Positions 30,323 through 39,095 of a stretch of 64,000 nucleotides of DNA are shown in pieces; the stretch's first letter is position 1, and the number at the start of each line of letters is the position of its first letter. The DNA lies in NCBI RefSeq assembly GCF_004005865.1, contig NZ_SACN01000001.1, positions 2,170,001 to 2,234,000 on the forward strand, in the 5' to 3' direction. The notes beneath the pieces were generated by a model. It searched no databases. It was not told the origin of the DNA and saw only the letters and a list, made by a program, of their open reading frames with translations. The translations under genes and the position numbers were made by a program. Source of the DNA: Sphingomonas crocodyli. GTDB taxonomy: Bacteria > Pseudomonadota > Alphaproteobacteria > Sphingomonadales > Sphingomonadaceae.

Positions 30323-31510
30323 CTATTGCTTGAAGCTCGCCGGGGCTTCGGACACCGTCTTGGCGCCCGCGGGGCTCAATTCCTGAACCTCGAGCGCGCG
30401 TTCGGCGATGCCGGTCGGGCCGAAGCGGAAGGCGCCGTCAACACCGACGAAGCCGTCGGGATCGCGCAACATGTTCGCCGGGAAACGATCGCCCACCTTC
30501 CAGCTGCCCGCCGCCTTGATCACCAGCAGCATCGAATCGTAGCCGAGGCTCGCCAGACGGAACGGCGCGCGGCCGAACTGGCGCTTGTAGCCGGCGGCAA
30601 GCTGACGATAGCGCTTGTCCGAAACGCTGGCGAACCAGGATCCCGCGAGCACCGGTGAGGTCAGCAGCGCCGATTCGGCCTGCCACAGCTCGGTCCCCAT
30701 CACCCGCGCCTGCGGGCTGGTTGCCTTGCGGATCAGCGGCACGGCCTGCGTGGCGATGCGGGCATTGTCGGCGACGAGCACCGCGTCATAGGGCTGCCCC
30801 TTGCCGAGCTGCGCCACCGCCATGCTGAGCGACTTCGGTGTACGATCGAACGACTTCATCGCCACCAGCGATCCGCCCGCGCCCTCAACCGCGCGGATCA
30901 TCGCGGTGGATGCATTGCGGCCATAGACACCCGCGGGGACGAGCGCAGCAAACTTGGTGATGCCGCGCCCCTTGGCATAGCGCACGACGCGATCGACCGA
31001 CTGGCTGGGCGAAAAGCCCATCAGATAGACGCCGTTACCGGCCACGGCGGCATCGTTCGAATAAGCGACCACGGGCACCGATTCCGCGCGCGCCTCGGTC
31101 GCGACGGCCGCGACGTCGTCGGACAGCAGTGGCCCCAGGAACAGCCGATTGCCATCGGCCAGCGCGCGCTTGGCGGCGGCCGCCGCTCCGGTTGCGGTGT
31201 CGTAGGTCGTCAGCCGGATCGATTTATTGCTCGTGTCGATCAGCGCCATGCTCGCAGCATTGGCGATCGACTGGCCGACCGCGGCGTTCGGGCCGCTGAG
31301 CGGCACCAGCACGGCGACGCGATGACGCGGCTGATCCTGCGGGGCGATTTCGGACTGGCTTTCGGGCTTGGGCGCGGCCGGCGCCGGGCGGCCACCGCGC
31401 GGAACGACTCCGGAGCAGCTGGCCAACAACATCGTCAACAATGTCGCTCCCGCGACAAACGAGCGGCGCGACCGTTGATCGCGACGGGGAGCTTCTGCCA
31501 TTACAGTCAT
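30323..31510 (-). CDS. Penicillin-binding protein activator (LpoA/LivJ-like lipoprotein)
   Basis: About 395 residues with a lipoprotein signal (TLLTMLLASC lipobox) and a periplasmic-binding-protein type 1 fold (about 60-390; HRVAVLVPLSGPNAAVGQSI). The family includes LpoA-type activators of PBP1a. ATGs at 31510 and 31501 are both possible. The start is at most 12 bp from the divergent rsmI start, and neither has a ribosome-binding site. Confidence 0.85.
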   Translation of the reverse strand: MTVMAEAPRRDQRSRRSFVAGATLLTMLLASCSGVVPRGGRPAPAAPKPESQSEIAPQDQPRHRVAVLVPLSGPNAAVGQSIANAASMALIDTSNKSIRLTTYDTATGAAAAAKRALADGNRLFLGPLLSDDVAAVATEARAESVPVVAYSNDAAVAGNGVYLMGFSPSQSVDRVVRYAKGRGITKFAALVPAGVYGRNASTAMIRAVEGAGGSLVAMKSFDRTPKSLSMAVAQLGKGQPYDAVLVADNARIATQAVPLIRKATSPQARVMGTELWQAESALLTSPVLAGSWFASVSDKRYRQLAAGYKRQFGRAPFRLASLGYDSMLLVIKAAGSWKVGDRFPANMLRDPDGFVGVDGAFRFGPTGIAERALEVQELSPAGAKTVSEAPASFKQ

Positions 31511-31513
31511 TCT

Positions 31514-32395
31514 ATGATCGATCCTTCCGAGCCCGACCCGGCCGCCGATGGGCAGCCGAATGCGTCCCTCCCCCCGGGCCTGTATATCGTCGCCACGCCG
31601 ATCGGCAACTTGGGCGACCTTTCCCCTCGCGCCGCGGACATATTGGCGCGTGCCGATCTGATCGCGGTCGAAGACAGCCGTGTGACGGCCAAGCTGTTGC
31701 AGCGCATCGGCACGAAGCGGCCGATGGCCCCCTATCACGATCACAATGCCGACAAGGTTCGTCCGGCGCTGATCGCACGAATGGCGGGCGAAGCGATCGC
31801 TCTGGTATCCGACGCGGGAACGCCGCTCATCTCTGATCCGGGCTACAAGCTCGTTCGCGACGCGCGGGCGGCGGGCCATGTGATCACAACCATTCCCGGC
31901 CCCTGCGCCGCAATCGCCGCGCTGACGCTGGCGGGGTTGCCCACCGATCGATTCTTCTTCCTTGGCTTCCTGCCCGCCAAGGAAAAGGCCAAGGCCGATG
32001 CGATTGCCGAGATTTCCGCCATTCGCGCCACACTGATTCTTTACGAATCCGGGCCAAGACTGGCTGCTACCCTCGCCGCTTTGGCCAAGGGGCTGGGCGA
32101 TCGCGAGGCCGGTGTCGCCCGGGAAATCAGCAAGGCTTATGAGGAATGCGTGACGGGAACGCTGACCGAGCTTGCGGCGCGCTATGCCGATCATCCGCCC
32201 AAGGGCGAGATCGTCGTCATCGTCGGCCCGCCCGGCGAAGCCGCACCCACGACCGAGGCCGATGCGGAAGCGTTGCTGCGCGACGCGCTTTTGCACCTGC
32301 CGCCCACAAAAGCGGCCGCAGAAGTGTCGAAAATCACAGGTCTTGCCCGCCGCGACCTCTATGCCTTGGCCATGACGATGAAGGACCGGGGATGA
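31514..32395 (+). CDS. rsmI: 16S rRNA (cytidine(1402)-2'-O)-methyltransferase
   Basis: A 293-residue tetrapyrrole-methylase-fold enzyme methylating C1402 of 16S rRNA. VATPIGNLGDLSPRA near residue 26, VSDAGTPLISDPGYKLV near 97 and FFFLGFLPAK are diagnostic. The divergent LpoA-like/rsmI pair followed by yraN is the usual bacterial order. Its TGA overlaps the yraN ATG. Confidence 0.96.
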   Translation: MIDPSEPDPAADGQPNASLPPGLYIVATPIGNLGDLSPRAADILARADLIAVEDSRVTAKLLQRIGTKRPMAPYHDHNADKVRPALIARMAGEAIALVSDAGTPLISDPGYKLVRDARAAGHVITTIPGPCAAIAALTLAGLPTDRFFFLGFLPAKEKAKADAIAEISAIRATLILYESGPRLAATLAALAKGLGDREAGVAREISKAYEECVTGTLTELAARYADHPPKGEIVVIVGPPGEAAPTTEADAEALLRDALLHLPPTKAAAEVSKITGLARRDLYALAMTMKDRG

Positions 32396-32745
32396 GCGAC
32401 CGTCACCATGCCGAAAAGCGGGGCCGCTGGGGCGAGACGCTCGCCTCCTTGTGGCTGATGCTGCGCGGCTGGCGGATCGTCGGCCGGCGCGTGAAGACGC
32501 GTCGCGGCGAAATCGATCTCGTCGCGCGCCGCGGGGGCACCGTCGCCTTCGTCGAGGTCAAGACGCGCGGCACCGAACGCAATCTGCTCCGTTCGATCGA
32601 CGAATATCGCCTGCGCCGCGTGATCGCCGCCGCCGAGGCCGTGGCGCCGCGTTATGCCGGCCCGCGCGATGCGATCCGCATCGATGTGATGCTGGTGCGC
32701 CCCTGGTCGCTGCCCATCCACCTGCCCAACGTCTGGCACGGGTGA
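32392..32745 (+). CDS. YraN/UPF0102 family endonuclease-like protein
   Basis: A 117-residue protein with a PD-(D/E)XK nuclease-like core: GEIDLVARRGGTVAFVEVKTR, in which the E-D-ExK ligands are present. Precise function unknown. Coupled to rsmI (ATGA overlap). Confidence 0.9.
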   Translation: MSDRHHAEKRGRWGETLASLWLMLRGWRIVGRRVKTRRGEIDLVARRGGTVAFVEVKTRGTERNLLRSIDEYRLRRVIAAAEAVAPRYAGPRDAIRIDVMLVRPWSLPIHLPNVWHG

Positions 32746-32799
32746 CAATTCGCTGCGGCGACCCTAGTTAAGCTCCGAAATCGTAGCCGGAGCCTTCCC

Positions 32800-33762
32800 A
32801 TGAGCCTGAATGTCGCGGTCCAGATGGATCCGCTCGAGACGATCAACATCATGGGCGATTCGACCTTCGCCGTGATGCTTTCCGGCATCGCGCGTGGACA
32901 CAGCCTCTGGCATTATGCGGCGGGCGACCTGTGCTATCGCGACGGACGGCTGACCGCGCCTGCGCGCCGGATCAAGAAACTGGCCCGCGTGGTCGGCGAT
33001 CATTTCGAACTGGGCGACTGGCAGGTGATCGACCTCGCCGACGATATCGATGTCGTGCTGATGCGACAGGATCCGCCCTTCGACCTCGCTTATATCACCG
33101 CGACCCATCTGCTCGAACGGATCCAGCACAAGACTTTGGTGGTCAACGATCCCGCCTCGGTCCGCAACGCGCCCGAAAAGCTGTTCGTGCTCGATTATGC
33201 GCGCTTCATGCCGCCGACGATGATCACCCGCCGCCTGGAGGACGCCCGCGCCTTCCACGAGGAGCATGGCGAGGTGGTCGTGAAGCCGCTCTACGGCAAT
33301 GCCGGGTCGGCCGTGTTCCATGTCGGCCGCAATGATGCCAATCTCGCGGCGCTCACCGAATTGTTCGGACAGGTCTGGCGCGAGCCGTTCATGGTGCAGG
33401 CCTTCCTGCCCGACGTGACGAAGGGCGACAAGCGCATCGTGCTGGTAGATGGGAAAGTTGCAGGCGCTATCAATCGCTTGCCGAAGAAAGGTGAGATTCG
33501 ATCGAACCTTGCGGCGGGCGGCAAGGCCGATGCGACCGAACTGACGGCGCGCGAGACCGAGATTTGCGAGGCGCTCGGCCCGGACCTTGCCGCGCGCGGC
33601 CTTCTGTTCGTCGGGATCGACGTGATCGCCGGGCATCTCACCGAGATCAACGTCACCTCCCCCACCGGTATTGTCGCGATCGACAATTTCAACGGCAGCG
33701 ACACGCCGGCGCTGATCTGGGAGGCGATTGAAGGAAAGGCTGGCTCGGCCAAGGCCGGCTGA
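32800..33762 (+). CDS. gshB: Glutathione synthetase
   Basis: A 320-residue ATP-grasp enzyme joining gamma-glutamylcysteine and glycine. MDPLETINIMGDSTFAVM near residue 9, the MRQDPPFD loop, VVKPLYGNAGSAVF near 163 and DVIAGHLTEINVTSPTG near 271 match the bacterial family. A GGAG ribosome-binding site precedes the ATG. Two bases separate its stop from the DedA start. Confidence 0.96.
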   Translation: MSLNVAVQMDPLETINIMGDSTFAVMLSGIARGHSLWHYAAGDLCYRDGRLTAPARRIKKLARVVGDHFELGDWQVIDLADDIDVVLMRQDPPFDLAYITATHLLERIQHKTLVVNDPASVRNAPEKLFVLDYARFMPPTMITRRLEDARAFHEEHGEVVVKPLYGNAGSAVFHVGRNDANLAALTELFGQVWREPFMVQAFLPDVTKGDKRIVLVDGKVAGAINRLPKKGEIRSNLAAGGKADATELTARETEICEALGPDLAARGLLFVGIDVIAGHLTEINVTSPTGIVAIDNFNGSDTPALIWEAIEGKAGSAKAG

Positions 33763-33764
33763 TC

Positions 33765-34370
33765 GTGGCCGACTGGATTCGCCAGCTGATCGTCGACGGC
33801 GGCTATTTCGGTATCTTCCTGCTGATGGTGGCGGAGACGGTGTTTCCGCCGATCCCGTCCGAAGTGATCATGTCGCTGGCGGGGTTCGAGGCGGCCGCGG
33901 GCAGGCTGTCTTTGCCCGTCGCGATCGTCGTCGGGACGGCGGGCGCGATGGTCGGCAACACGATGTGGTATTTCATCGCGCGTGCGCTGGGGTTCGATCG
34001 GTTGCGTCCAGTCGTCGAGCGCCACGGCCGCTGGTTCACCGTCGACTGGAGCGAGATCGAGACCGGCGAACGCTGGTTCCGGCGCTATGGTGGCTGGTTC
34101 GTGGGCCTCGGCCGCATCATGCCGACTTTCCGGACCCTGATCTCGGTGCCCGCCGGGCTGGTGCGGATGCGCTTCCCCGCCTTTTTCCTCTGGTCGATGG
34201 TCGGGACTCTGGGCTGGGTGACGGTACTCGGCACGATCGGCTGGACCCTGCGTCACACCTTTGCGCAGGCCGAGCAATGGCTGAACATCGTGACCTTCGC
34301 GCTCGTGGGCGTGATGGTCGTCTGGTATCTCTGGCGCGTCGCGACCTGGAAATCGGCTCAGAAGGAGTAG
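33765..34370 (+). CDS. DedA family membrane protein
   Basis: A 201-residue inner-membrane protein with the DedA/SNARE-associated motif set: ETVFPPIPSEVIMSLAGF near residue 24, GNTMWYFIARALG, and RIMPTFRTLISVPAGLVRM near 117. Four or so helices are visible. DedA proteins act in lipid-carrier (e.g. undecaprenyl-phosphate) recycling. GTG start. The last 13 bp overlap the convergent TonB-receptor gene. Confidence 0.92.
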   Translation: MADWIRQLIVDGGYFGIFLLMVAETVFPPIPSEVIMSLAGFEAAAGRLSLPVAIVVGTAGAMVGNTMWYFIARALGFDRLRPVVERHGRWFTVDWSEIETGERWFRRYGGWFVGLGRIMPTFRTLISVPAGLVRMRFPAFFLWSMVGTLGWVTVLGTIGWTLRHTFAQAEQWLNIVTFALVGVMVVWYLWRVATWKSAQKE

Positions 34371-36808
34371 CCGATCGTCGCCGATATCGTCCGCCCATTG
34401 ATTGATCGGGCACGGACGATGCCATTGGCGGAGATCGTCGCTTCTTCCGCCTCGGTAAAGCCCTTCACATCGAAGATGTTGTTCGCGCCGATCGAGACCG
34501 ACACACCCGGCATCGGCCGCACTTCGGCGAACAGATTGACGGTGGTGAAGCCCGGCAGCTTCAGCTGGTTGCTGTCCTGCGCATAGCTGTCGGTCGTGCC
34601 GACCACGTTCGCGCCGATCGTGAACAGCTGCTGGCGATATTGCGGGGTCAGTTGATAGACGAACTTCGCCTGCCGCCTTGGGCGATTGCCCTTGTTCGCG
34701 GGCGTGATCGCATCGCGGCTGATCTCCGCATCCGTCCAGGTGCCCTTGGCGGTGAGGCCCAGGCCGCTGAGCGAGAAATAGCTTCCCTCAAGCTCCACGC
34801 CCGTCGCGCGATAGCGGCGATCGAGGAAGCGCAGGCTGGTCGCCTCGAAATTCTGTTCCTCGGTATTGGCGTGGAACAGGGTCGCGTAAAACTCCATGCG
34901 GCGCGTGCGATATTTGAAGCCGGCTTCGGCCTGCCGCACGAAATCGACCGCCGCGCCTTTGTCGACGATGTCGCCCGTCGCGTCGATTGCGGGGCCGAAC
35001 AGGATGCGATCGGCATTGGCGCGCCCGCCCCGGCTGTAACGGAGGAACAACGCAGTCTCCCGGCCGAGCCGATAGTTCAGCCCGGTCGACCAGGAAACAT
35101 AGTCGTAATTGTAGCGAACCGGTGATCGCGCACCCGCGAGCACGGTGGTCCGCGTCTCCGGCGCCGAAATCGCGCCATCGCCGTTGACGTCGACCGACGC
35201 GAGATTGGCCGTCAGCCCGCCCAGATTGCCCCGCGCGCGGCCATTGTCCCAGCGCAGGCTGGCCGCAAGCGACCATTTGCCCTTCAGGAAGCTCATCGCC
35301 GCGAACGGCGCCGCGATGTCGTATCGCAGGTCATAATCGCGACGGCAGCAATTGCCGAAGAAGGTCGCGCCATAGCCATAGACGCCGCCTTCGGTGACGC
35401 GCTGTCCAGCGGCGTTACGGATATCGACCAAAGCGGCGTTGCCGTCCCCGCGCACGTCCGAGACCAGGCTCGTCCACCGCCAGTCGCTCTCGACATATTG
35501 ACGCGCGAGATAGAGGCCCCCGGTGAGGGTCAGCTTGCCGCCGCCGATGTTGACGTCGCGGATCGCGCGCATCTCATTGACGATTTCGTCGAGGTTGCGG
35601 AGCCGCACATCGAAGACGACGCTTTCCGACAGCAGGCCATTGCCGTTGAGCCCGGCCGGCGCCGTGATGGCAGTGCCCGCCAGCGGGCCGGTTGCGTAGG
35701 TCAGGCCCGCCCCTGCCCCGCCCAATGCGGTCGCGATTGTCGACGCATTGTCGACCAGCGCGGGGAACAGGCCGATGAAGCGGCCCGACGTGTTGGCGTA
35801 GCGAAACCGCTCGCGCAGCGTCCATCCGTCGCCGGGCTGGATCTGCACTTCCAGGCCGATCTGGCGGACCAGCGGGTGCATTCCGTCGGCGATATCGTCG
35901 CGCACCGGGCGGTTGTTGCGATCGAGCGTCAGTGCGCCGCGGATGTTGCGCGAATAAGGCGATCCGCCGTTGATCGAGAAACCGGGCAGGCTTTCGTAGC
36001 GCGGATCGGCGTCGCTGCCCGTCACCCGCACCGGCGCGGGAAGGTAAGACACCGCATGATCGTCCAGATATTTGAAATAGAGGCGGACGAAGCCGGTGCC
36101 GAAATCCTTGGTGACGTTGCCCTTGATCTGCCCGCCGCGATTGCCGTCATAGCCGGTCTTCCGCGGCCCTTCGCCACGCCGATAGAAGCCGCCGACATGG
36201 AAACGCCAGTCGTTTCCGATCGGCGCGCCATAATCAAAATCGAGCCGATATTCGTCATAATCGAGGCCGAAGCCCGCGCGCACCTGCCCACCCGCGGTCT
36301 CGCCCGTCTTCGACAGCAGGTTGATGACCGCGCCGGGCGCGTTCGAAACGAGCGTCGATACCGAGCCGCCGCGCACCGCCTCGATCCGCAGGACGTTCAG
36401 ATCGGCACGGATGAAGCTGTCAGCGGTCGCGAAGGTGATGTCGCCGAACTGGAGCGCGGGAAGCCCATCCTCCTGGATCTGGACATATTTGGCGCCGCCG
36501 GTCGCGATGGGCAGCCCGCGCACCGCGATATTGGCATTGCCCTCTCCGCCCGAGCTTTCCGATCGGATGCCGGGAATGTTGCGGAAAATCTCTGCCGTCG
36601 ATCGCGGCGAGAGGACCGATATTTCATCGGGGCTGATCGTACTGACCGAGATGCTCGCATCGAGCCGGTTCAGCCCGCGCGGCACCGCCGTCACGATCAC
36701 GGTGGGCGAACTCGACAATTGGCGCGGTTCGACGGGCGCAGTCTGCGCGAAAGACGGCGTCGCCAACGCCATCGCCCCCAAACTCACGCCTGCCGCAACA
36801 CCCCTCAT
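34358..36808 (-). CDS. TonB-dependent outer-membrane receptor
   Basis: An 816-residue outer-membrane transporter. Signal peptide (about 1-21), TonB box-like PTVIVTAVP near 35, plug domain with IRSESSGGEGNANIAVRGLP near 80, and a 22-strand barrel ending in the aromatic ATIGYSF. The ligand is unknown; no siderophore or B12 genes are nearby. A LacI-type regulator lies just upstream in the same direction, which in sphingomonads and Caulobacter often marks carbohydrate uptake. The 3' end overlaps dedA. Confidence 0.93.
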   Translation of the reverse strand: MRGVAAGVSLGAMALATPSFAQTAPVEPRQLSSSPTVIVTAVPRGLNRLDASISVSTISPDEISVLSPRSTAEIFRNIPGIRSESSGGEGNANIAVRGLPIATGGAKYVQIQEDGLPALQFGDITFATADSFIRADLNVLRIEAVRGGSVSTLVSNAPGAVINLLSKTGETAGGQVRAGFGLDYDEYRLDFDYGAPIGNDWRFHVGGFYRRGEGPRKTGYDGNRGGQIKGNVTKDFGTGFVRLYFKYLDDHAVSYLPAPVRVTGSDADPRYESLPGFSINGGSPYSRNIRGALTLDRNNRPVRDDIADGMHPLVRQIGLEVQIQPGDGWTLRERFRYANTSGRFIGLFPALVDNASTIATALGGAGAGLTYATGPLAGTAITAPAGLNGNGLLSESVVFDVRLRNLDEIVNEMRAIRDVNIGGGKLTLTGGLYLARQYVESDWRWTSLVSDVRGDGNAALVDIRNAAGQRVTEGGVYGYGATFFGNCCRRDYDLRYDIAAPFAAMSFLKGKWSLAASLRWDNGRARGNLGGLTANLASVDVNGDGAISAPETRTTVLAGARSPVRYNYDYVSWSTGLNYRLGRETALFLRYSRGGRANADRILFGPAIDATGDIVDKGAAVDFVRQAEAGFKYRTRRMEFYATLFHANTEEQNFEATSLRFLDRRYRATGVELEGSYFSLSGLGLTAKGTWTDAEISRDAITPANKGNRPRRQAKFVYQLTPQYRQQLFTIGANVVGTTDSYAQDSNQLKLPGFTTVNLFAEVRPMPGVSVSIGANNIFDVKGFTEAEEATISANGIVRARSINGRTISATIGYSF

Positions 36809-36869
36809 ATCCGCCAGTTTTCGCTTGGGCGACGGCAGGCTGCAAGCCCTGATATTCAGTCGGCGCTCG

Positions 36870-37883
36870 TTAGGCCGATGCCCGCTTCACCAATGTCGGC
36901 GCCATGACCATCGAACCGACATCCTCGCCGGCGTGGCGACGGAACAGGCGATCGACCAGTTCGGTCGCGCCACGGCGGAAATCCTGCCGGATCGTCGTTA
37001 GCGGTGGCGACATCAGTTCGGCTACCGGAACATCGTCATAGCCGACGACGGCGACGTCATCGGGAACCTTCAGCCCGCGCGCGATAAGCGCCTTGATCGC
37101 CTCGATCGCGATGACATCGGATGCCGCCACGATCGCATCGGGCAATTCGCCCTGGTTGAGACGCTCGGCGATCACCGCGAAAGCAGGCGCCGCTTCGAAG
37201 GGCGTTTCCACCGCACCGAAAGGCTGCACACCCGCATCGCGATGCGCATCCCCATAGCCGGCATAGCGCGCAACGGCCTCCGGAACGTCAAGCCTGCCGG
37301 CAAACAGGATGCGCCGCCGCCCGGCCGCGAGAAGATGCTGGGTCGCGAGCATGCCGCCGATGCGATTATCGCTGCCGACCGAACAATAACGCTGGCCCTC
37401 ATGCTTTTCGCCCCAGACCACCAGCGGGCGATATTCCGAGCCGAGCCGATCGAGCGCATCGACCTGATCCGATTGACCAAGGACAATCAATCCGTCGATC
37501 CGCCCCGAATTGGCCAGCGCATCGAGCCAGCCTTCTTCGGTCGGCACGACACGCGACAGCAGCAGATCATAGCCGCGCGCGGTGACGCCTTCGGCCAGAT
37601 GCCCGATCATCAGGCCGAAGAAGGGATCGGACAGATGCTGCCCGACTTCATGCCCCATCGGCAGCACCAGCCCGATCGCCTGCGAACGACGCAGACGCAG
37701 GTTTCGCGCCATCTGGTTGAGGCGAAAGCCATGTTCCCGCGCCAGCGCCTTGATGCGCGTGCGGGTGCCCTCGCTGATCATGCTGCTGCCGGCCAACGCA
37801 CGCGACACGGTCGATGCCGACACGCCTGCAAGGCGCGCCAGATCGGATATGCTCGTAACGCCCTCTCTGGGCTTTCTTATCAT
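36870..37883 (-). CDS. LacI family transcriptional regulator
   Basis: A 337-residue repressor. The helix-turn-helix is ISDLARLAGVSASTVSRALA (about 12-31). A sugar-binding domain follows, with DGLIVLG, VGYDDVPVAELMSPPLTTIRQD and the usual C-terminus. The effector is unknown. ATG 37883 has a G-rich stretch upstream; M at 37916 is the alternative. It lies 61 bp before the TonB receptor gene, so control of that gene is likely. A perfect 7-7-7 palindrome lies just upstream. Confidence 0.92.
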   Translation of the reverse strand: MIRKPREGVTSISDLARLAGVSASTVSRALAGSSMISEGTRTRIKALAREHGFRLNQMARNLRLRRSQAIGLVLPMGHEVGQHLSDPFFGLMIGHLAEGVTARGYDLLLSRVVPTEEGWLDALANSGRIDGLIVLGQSDQVDALDRLGSEYRPLVVWGEKHEGQRYCSVGSDNRIGGMLATQHLLAAGRRRILFAGRLDVPEAVARYAGYGDAHRDAGVQPFGAVETPFEAAPAFAVIAERLNQGELPDAIVAASDVIAIEAIKALIARGLKVPDDVAVVGYDDVPVAELMSPPLTTIRQDFRRGATELVDRLFRRHAGEDVGSMVMAPTLVKRASA

Positions 37884-37910
37884 TGCCGCCCCCCGATCGC
37901 GGTCTAGAAT

Positions 37911-37931
37911 GGACATGATTGCGCCATGTCC
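37911..37931. promoter_or_regulatory. Candidate operator of the LacI regulator
   Basis: GGACATG (37911-37917) and CATGTCC (37925-37931) are perfect inverted arms around seven bases, 28 bp upstream of the regulator's start codon. Symmetry and position suit an autoregulatory operator. No second copy is seen before the TonB receptor gene, which weakens the case. Confidence 0.4.
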
Positions 37932-37939
37932 CGTGGACT

Positions 37940-38398
37940 TTAAAAAGCGCTCTCCAGGCGGCTCAGAAGATTCAACGCAGGGCTTGGCGCCGGTTCTGCC
38001 GGTTCTTCCGCGGCATCGAGCCGTGCCACCCTGGCGTAGAGTTCACGACTGGCCTCGATCAGCGCGATCGCTTCTGCGGGAAGCCCCGCAAGCGTCGCGG
38101 GGTCGCTGTCGGCGGCCTCGCCGATCCTCCGTGTCGACATGCGCGCTTCGATCCTGTCGATCTGGCCCATTTCCACCGCGCGCTGCGAAAGGAGCCACGA
38201 GAGGATGTGCATCAGCCGCGTCGTGACCTTGAGCGACTCGCACGAGAAGACGACCCGATCGATCGGCTGAAGCGCATCGCGCTCCGCCGACGCCCGCTCA
38301 AAATAAGCGCGCGCCTCATCCGCCAGCAGCATCGCCTCTGTGTACAGAGTGTCGATCAGCCGGCCGTGAAGTCGAATCTGGGCTGGTTCATTCCCCAT
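37940..38398 (-). CDS. rcdA: DUF1465/RcdA-like regulator of CtrA degradation
   Basis: A 152-residue helical protein. The conserved core is HGRLIDTLYTEAMLLADEARAYF followed by FSCESLKVTTRLMHILSWLL, the signature of DUF1465, to which Caulobacter RcdA belongs. RcdA is an adaptor that helps ClpXP degrade CtrA. ATG 38398 is chosen; the longer frame to 38422 adds eight residues with no support. Downstream is the LacI-type gene, same direction. Confidence 0.88.
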   Translation of the reverse strand: MGNEPAQIRLHGRLIDTLYTEAMLLADEARAYFERASAERDALQPIDRVVFSCESLKVTTRLMHILSWLLSQRAVEMGQIDRIEARMSTRRIGEAADSDPATLAGLPAEAIALIEASRELYARVARLDAAEEPAEPAPSPALNLLSRLESAF

Positions 38399-38589
38399 CT
38401 GTTGAGAATGACACAGTTGCATTGCGCTTCGAAAGAGAAATCATCGTTAAGCCATTGGCTTGCGATGGATTTTTGCCGCGCAAAGATGTGCGAACGATTG
38501 CAAAAATCGCCTGTTCAGGCCGCCAAGTATCTGAAATTGCTAATCACTAGAAAAACCGCGCTTTTTGATGAGTTATCATCAAGGGTGGA
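38399..38589. other. AT-rich intergenic region upstream of rcdA
   Basis: These 191 bp lie between hisI and rcdA and are clearly AT-richer than the neighbours (e.g. 38520-38590). They probably carry the rcdA promoter. A single CtrA-like half site (GTTAAGCCAT, 38446-38455) is present without a partner. No ORF or RNA gene is recognisable. Confidence 0.4.
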
Positions 38590-38967
38590 TCATAATTCGC
38601 GATCGAGGGTCACGGCGCCCTCCGCATCCGTCGCAATTATACGATAAAAGCAGCTTCGCTCGCCTGTGTGACATGCCGGACCGGCCGGTTCGCAGCGCAT
38701 CCAGACCGCATCCTGGTCGCAATCGATTCGCAACTCGACGACGCGCATCACGTTCCCGCTGGTCTCGCCCTTCTTCCAGAGGCGCCCGCGCGAACGCGAG
38801 AAGAAGGTCGCCTCCCTGGTGCGGATCGTCGCGTCCAAAGCCTCGGCATTCATATGCGCGAGCATCAGCACCTCGCTGGTCGCATGATCGGTCACCACCG
38901 CGGTGATCAATCCTGCGGCGTCATATTTGGGCTGAAGCGCCCGTCCCTGTTCGCGATCGTCGGCCAT
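38590..38967 (-). CDS. hisI: Phosphoribosyl-AMP cyclohydrolase
   Basis: A 125-residue enzyme of histidine synthesis that opens the purine ring of PR-AMP. The Mg site [11 protein letters not shown] and the zinc cysteines in [14 protein letters not shown] are all present. It is the stand-alone form, not fused to HisE. The longer frame to 39081 is rejected because residues before MADDREQG look non-coding. It lies divergent to purF. Confidence 0.94.
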   Translation of the reverse strand: MADDREQGRALQPKYDAAGLITAVVTDHATSEVLMLAHMNAEALDATIRTREATFFSRSRGRLWKKGETSGNVMRVVELRIDCDQDAVWMRCEPAGPACHTGERSCFYRIIATDAEGAVTLDREL

Positions 38968-39095
38968 AAGCGGGCGATTGGCCGAAAGGCGAATGCCCCT
39001 CAAGTCGAAAAGTGACAATCGTGGGTCACAGCGGGGGCGACAAAGCCGATACCGCCCCCTATATGCCCGCCCATCGGCCAACAGCGGGATTCGCG

